Shown in pieces: positions 6,509 to 8,918 of a DNA stretch of 8,918 bases. Source of the DNA: JBMOPD01 sp049323615 (lineage in GTDB: Bacteria > Bacillota > Desulfotomaculia > Desulfotomaculales > Desulfocucumaceae); NCBI GenBank assembly GCA_049323615.1, contig JBMOPD010000028.1, forward strand, positions 1 through 8,918, in the 5' to 3' direction. The notes beneath the pieces were generated by a model that saw nothing but the letters and a program-made list of their open reading frames with translations, was not told the DNA's origin and did not search any database. Position numbers and translations under genes: made by a program. Within the stretch, counting starts at the first letter, position 1. Each line of letters opens with the position of its first letter.

Positions 6509-8173
6509 ATGAAAGAAGTTGTTTTTCCTCCGGACCCCACAAAAAAAGAGGGGTTTTATCCGGAACACATCTACCGGGAAGCGTTAACGAGATATCCCAC
6601 AGTGGCGGAACTGGTCAGCAAAAAGGCCGGGGAGAACCAGGACAGGACGTGGCTGATGTTCGAGGACGGCAGAACTTACAGTTACAAAGACGTTGATGAG
6701 CTAAGTGACGGCCTGGCAACGGGTTTCTACGGGGTGGGCGTTAGGGAAGACGACAAGGTGGCGATATTCGCCTACAACTCCCCGGAATGGATACTGTCCT
6801 ACTTTGCAATTTTGAAAATTGGGGCCGTACCTGTTACCGTTAATACGGGCTTTATAAAAGATCCGCTGATTTATAACCTGAAGGCGTCTCATTCCGGGTA
6901 TCTGGTGGTGGACTCCAGGCTTTTGGAGGCGTACAAAAATGTCGAGGAAAATCTGGAGAATATAAAACGTGTTGTCATTATCGGGGGGGAAAGTTTTAAC
7001 CCCGGGCTTGCGCCCAGGAAGCCGTATGTCTTTTTTGAAGACCTGGCGGCGGAGAAACCCAGGCCGGAAGTAAGGGTGAAGAAGTATGAAAAGGACCCCT
7101 GCGCCATGATTTTAACCTCCGGCACAACGGGGCCGTCAAAGGTTGTGGCCGACTCGAACGCACAGTTTATATGCACTGCCCTGCTGATGACCGAAGCGGG
7201 GGGAATCAACAGGGACAGTGTGGTGTACGTATACCTTCCCCTTTTCCACATAATGGCCCTGGACCTGGCCACGCTGGCCTCAATGCTGGGGAATGCAAAA
7301 ATGGTTTTGGCGGAAAGGTTTAATCCTGCCAATTTCTGGCAGGATATCAAGAAGCACGGCGTAACTCATTTTCACGCGGTGGGGCCGATTCTGGAGATAC
7401 TGTCAAAATTGCCGCCGTCACCGCTGGAACAGGACCACGGGCCCATCGTGGCGCTGGCCTATTCCTCAAAAGAAGTATGGACCATGGCCAGGGAAAGGTT
7501 TAAAATTTTTATTTCCGGGGGTTACGGCAGTACGGAAGTTGGTATTCCGGTTTCATCCCCCTATGACATCGTGATAAACGGCAAGAATCCTCCCGGCAGC
7601 TGCGGAATGGTCGGCCCCCACGTCGAGGTTAAAATAATGGACGACTACGGGAGGTTTTTACCCGTGGGAAAAGTGGGCGAAATAGTGATCAGGCCCAGGA
7701 TACCATGGACCATATTCCTGGAGTATTACGGCATGCCGGACCAGACGGTTAACGCCTTCAGGGGCCTGTGGTTCCATACCGGGGACGCGGGATATTTCGA
7801 TGAAAACGGATACCTCTATTTTGTGGACAGGCTTAAGGACGCCATCCGCAGAAAAGGCGAAAACATATCGTCTTATGAGGTCGAGCAGATACTGCTGAAA
7901 AATCCCAAAGTCCTTGAAGCGGCCGTGATACCGGCTCCTTCCGAGGTGGGGGAGGACGAGGTGATGGCGGTTGTTGTTCCCAGGCCGGGAGAAAGTATTG
8001 AGCCCGGGGAGGTTATAGCTTTCTGTACGGAAAACATGCCGCGCTTCTGGATTCCCAGGTTTATAAGGGTAACCGGGGGGCTGCCGAGAACTCCCACCGG
8101 AAGAATTGAGAAATTTAAGCTGAGAGAAGAAGGGGTGACTAATGACACCTACGATATGAAGGGTATAAAATGA
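6509..8173 (+). CDS. acyl-CoA ligase / AMP-dependent synthetase, CaiC-like
   Basis: This enzyme activates a carboxylic acid to an acyl-adenylate and then to the CoA thioester in the cytoplasm. At 554 residues it is complete. Motifs in order: A3 phosphate loop LTSGTTGPSK (202-211); LPLFHIMAL (243-251); A5 YGSTE (339-343); A7 WFHTGD (421-426); A8 hinge YFVDRLKDAIRRKGENIS (437-454); and A10 PTGRIEKFKLR with catalytic Lys535. The order and several segments (FVDR..., GENIS, EVGEDEVMAVVV) resemble crotonobetaine/carnitine-CoA ligase CaiC and other short- or branched-acid ligases, but the substrate cannot be read from the sequence. After the A3 lysine the usual G-V-x-x-T/S-H-x-N pattern is altered to VVADSNAQ. 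ATG 6509 has AGGAGG seven bases upstream. Tandem stops TGATAG end it, and a hairpin follows about 80 bases later. It is the intact counterpart of the broken ligase at 3440-4257. Confidence 0.95.
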   Translation: MKEVVFPPDPTKKEGFYPEHIYREALTRYPTVAELVSKKAGENQDRTWLMFEDGRTYSYKDVDELSDGLATGFYGVGVREDDKVAIFAYNSPEWILSYFAILKIGAVPVTVNTGFIKDPLIYNLKASHSGYLVVDSRLLEAYKNVEENLENIKRVVIIGGESFNPGLAPRKPYVFFEDLAAEKPRPEVRVKKYEKDPCAMILTSGTTGPSKVVADSNAQFICTALLMTEAGGINRDSVVYVYLPLFHIMALDLATLASMLGNAKMVLAERFNPANFWQDIKKHGVTHFHAVGPILEILSKLPPSPLEQDHGPIVALAYSSKEVWTMARERFKIFISGGYGSTEVGIPVSSPYDIVINGKNPPGSCGMVGPHVEVKIMDDYGRFLPVGKVGEIVIRPRIPWTIFLEYYGMPDQTVNAFRGLWFHTGDAGYFDENGYLYFVDRLKDAIRRKGENISSYEVEQILLKNPKVLEAAVIPAPSEVGEDEVMAVVVPRPGESIEPGEVIAFCTENMPRFWIPRFIRVTGGLPRTPTGRIEKFKLREEGVTNDTYDMKGIK

Positions 8174-8216
8174 TAGGATATTTTTAAATTTATTACAATG
8201 TACCAGGTCTAAAACC

Positions 8217-8233
8217 TCCGGCTTTCAGCCGGA
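8217..8233. repeat. stem-loop 1 in the right-end intergenic region
   Basis: TCCGGCT (8217-8223) and AGCCGGA (8227-8233) pair perfectly around a TTC loop. It has no T-tract, so it is not an ordinary terminator. GCTTTAGCG follows at 8236-8244 and recurs at 8799-8807. Confidence 0.5.
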
Positions 8234-8255
8234 AAGCTTTAGCGTCTGATCTCTT

Positions 8256-8280
8256 ACCCCCGTTTAAAAACGGGGGTTTT
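8256..8280 (+). terminator. Rho-independent terminator after the ligase gene
   Basis: ACCCCCGTT (8256-8264) pairs with AACGGGGGT (8269-8277), with TAAA as loop. TTTT (8277-8280) follows. It is the first hairpin with a T-run after the ligase stop at 8173. Its ACCCCCG arm is shared with the next hairpin. Confidence 0.6.
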
Positions 8281-8302
8281 GGAAATCGGTAGAATTGTTC
8301 AA

Positions 8303-8324
8303 ACCCCCGACTGAAGTCGGGGGT
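8303..8324. repeat. stem-loop 3, ACCCCCGACT inverted repeat
   Basis: ACCCCCGACT (8303-8312) and AGTCGGGGGT (8315-8324) are a perfect 10-bp inverted repeat with only GA between them (effective loop TGAA). The form C-rich/GACT/AGTC/G-rich resembles hairpins at the right ends of IS200/IS605-type elements, from memory of that family. No transposase is present beside it. Confidence 0.5.
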
Positions 8325-8331
8325 ATGCCTT

Positions 8332-8355
8332 CTTTTCCCCGGTGGACGGGAAAAG
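8332..8355. repeat. stem-loop 4, CTTTTCCC inverted repeat
   Basis: CTTTTCCC (8332-8339) and GGGAAAAG (8348-8355) pair perfectly across an 8-base loop, eight bases after stem-loop 3. Confidence 0.45.
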
Positions 8356-8368
8356 CGGCCTGCCAAAT

Positions 8369-8423
8369 AAAAAAGCCTCTATGATGAATGAACTTCTGGA
8401 ATGCCGTCAGAGGATGCTTTTTT
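8369..8423. terminator. terminator-like hairpin with A-run and T-run before the Uma2 remnant
   Basis: AAAAAAG-CCTCT (8369-8380) pairs with AGAGG-ATG-CTTTTTT (8409-8423), with a 3-base bulge and a 28-base loop. The A-run and T-run would make it work in either direction, but the long loop weakens it. Confidence 0.35.
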
Positions 8424-8441
8424 GAAACGCTTTTAACGGGA

Positions 8442-8743
8442 AGTCGGGAATATGAGGATCGGTACTCAATTATCACAGAGACGAACATTCAGGGCGCGCC
8501 GGACCTGGTGGTGGAAGTGCTTTCGCCGTCCACCGAAAAGTGCGACCGCAAGGAAAAAAGCGGGATGTATTTCGAAAACGGAGTAAAAGAATATTGGATT
8601 TTAGACCCTGAAATCCAACTCCTTGAAGTTTTTGTCCGTGGTGAAAAGAACTGGAACAGGGCCGGAGTTTACGACGAGAAAGACACGCTGTTTCACCGCT
8701 GCTGCCGGGGCTGCAGGTGAATATGCAGGATATATTTATATGA
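8442..8743 (+). pseudogene. Uma2-family (DUF820) endonuclease-fold remnant, N-truncated and frameshifted
   Basis: Uma2 proteins have a PD-(D/E)XK nuclease-like fold; their role in the cell is unsettled, and they are common in Peptococcaceae and cyanobacteria. The family core is plain: IITETNIQGAPDLVVEVLSP, then ST, DRKEKSGMYFENGVKEYW and ILDP. About 80-90 residues expected before this core are missing. Sequence before about 8442 is not family-like and holds a hairpin, so the ATG at 8388 is not a natural start. Near 8690 the frame breaks. The current frame runs into a Cys/Arg-rich tail ending at 8720, but shifting it restores the family's ending, SPLLPGLQVNMQDIF plus I, from 8693 to a TGA at 8743. 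One base has probably been lost. A strong terminator follows at 8768. It is a dead gene fragment. Confidence 0.85.
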
Positions 8744-8767
8744 TGTGATTATACACCGAGAAAAAAC

Positions 8768-8790
8768 AACACCGGGCTTCCCGGTGTTTT
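8768..8790 (+). terminator. Rho-independent terminator after the Uma2 remnant
   Basis: AACACCGGG (8768-8776) and CCCGGTGTT (8780-8788) pair perfectly with a CTT loop. TTTT follows at 8787-8790 and AAAAAA precedes at 8761-8766, so it may act in both directions. Confidence 0.72.
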
Positions 8791-8808
8791 GATTATCCGC
8801 TTTAGCGA

Positions 8809-8829
8809 GTTCGAAACGGAGTTTCGAAC
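8809..8829. repeat. stem-loop GTTCGAAAC / GTTTCGAAC
   Basis: A perfect 9-bp inverted repeat (8809-8817 and 8821-8829) with a GGA loop and no T-tract. It is directly preceded by the second copy of GCTTTAGCG (8799-8807). Confidence 0.5.
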
Positions 8830-8835
8830 ATAAAA

Positions 8836-8854
8836 CCACCCGTTACACGGGTGG
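8836..8854. repeat. stem-loop CCACCCGT / ACGGGTGG
   Basis: A perfect 8-bp inverted repeat (8836-8843 and 8847-8854) with a TAC loop, six bases after the previous hairpin. Its form recalls left-end hairpins of IS200-type elements. A TATAAT at 8890-8895 follows, with no good -35, and could serve a gene beyond the window. Confidence 0.45.
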
Positions 8855-8918
8855 AGACAAAAACTTATAGAAAAAAATTCTCCTTCCGCTATAATGATGA
8901 TTGTTCAAGCCATCAAAA

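Noticed and set aside
8217..8324. A CRISPR-like array suggested by evenly spaced hairpins
   Set aside because: The hairpins differ in sequence and there are no identical repeats separated by uniform spacers.
8294..8911. A 12-base similarity, ATTGTTCAAACC at 8294 and ATTGTTCAAGCC at 8900
   Set aside because: The match is short, inexact and A+T-rich, with no shared flanks, so it may be chance; not enough to call element ends.

Overview
The window looks like a chromosomal segment of an anaerobic, spore-forming-type Firmicute, most likely of the Pelotomaculum/Desulfotomaculum (Peptococcaceae) kind. This is inferred from strong AAGGAGG-type ribosome binding sites, G+C-rich codon use in several genes, acyl-CoA metabolism genes with LiuR-like MerR and TetR regulators, an L,D-transpeptidase and an Uma2-family remnant. 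No marker gene fixes the taxonomy.

Layout, left to right. (1) The 3' part of serA (D-3-phosphoglycerate dehydrogenase, + strand) enters from the left edge and ends at 950, followed by a hairpin terminator. (2) A visibly more A+T-rich gene (1145-2746, +) encodes a membrane-anchored protein with a C-terminal YkuD L,D-transpeptidase domain. (3) Convergent to it lies a leftward cluster: a LiuR-like merR gene (4636 down to 4223), an acyl-CoA ligase remnant, and a small Cys/His-containing protein at 2778-3434. Two of these three genes are damaged. merR has an in-frame TAA at codon 103, after which the same reading frame continues for 34 codons. The ligase lacks its N-terminal part, lacks about 117 codons from the middle, and changes frame at that junction. 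(4) Divergent from merR is an intact rightward cluster: tetR (BetI-like N-terminus), an enoyl-CoA hydratase/isomerase-family gene, and a second, full-length CaiC-like acyl-CoA ligase ending at 8173. (5) From 8174 to the right edge there is no intact gene. It holds at least eight stem-loops and an N-truncated, frameshifted Uma2 (DUF820) nuclease remnant, which suggests a mobile-element graveyard.

How the genes may work together. A near-identical 16-bp site centred on the palindrome GAACGTTC lies just upstream of tetR (4844-4859) and, inverted, just upstream of the hydratase gene (5503-5518). The TetR protein therefore probably represses itself and an acid-activation plus enoyl-CoA module, with an acyl-CoA or a related ligand as inducer (inference). 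The leftward merR/ligase/Cys-protein cluster looks like a second acyl-CoA locus in decay beside the maintained rightward one.

I found no rRNA, tRNA, CRISPR array or clearly new multi-gene system. The most informative signals are the operator pair, the nonsense-interrupted merR, the doubly deleted ligase, the hydratase-family protein lacking one catalytic glutamate, and the hairpin-dense right end.
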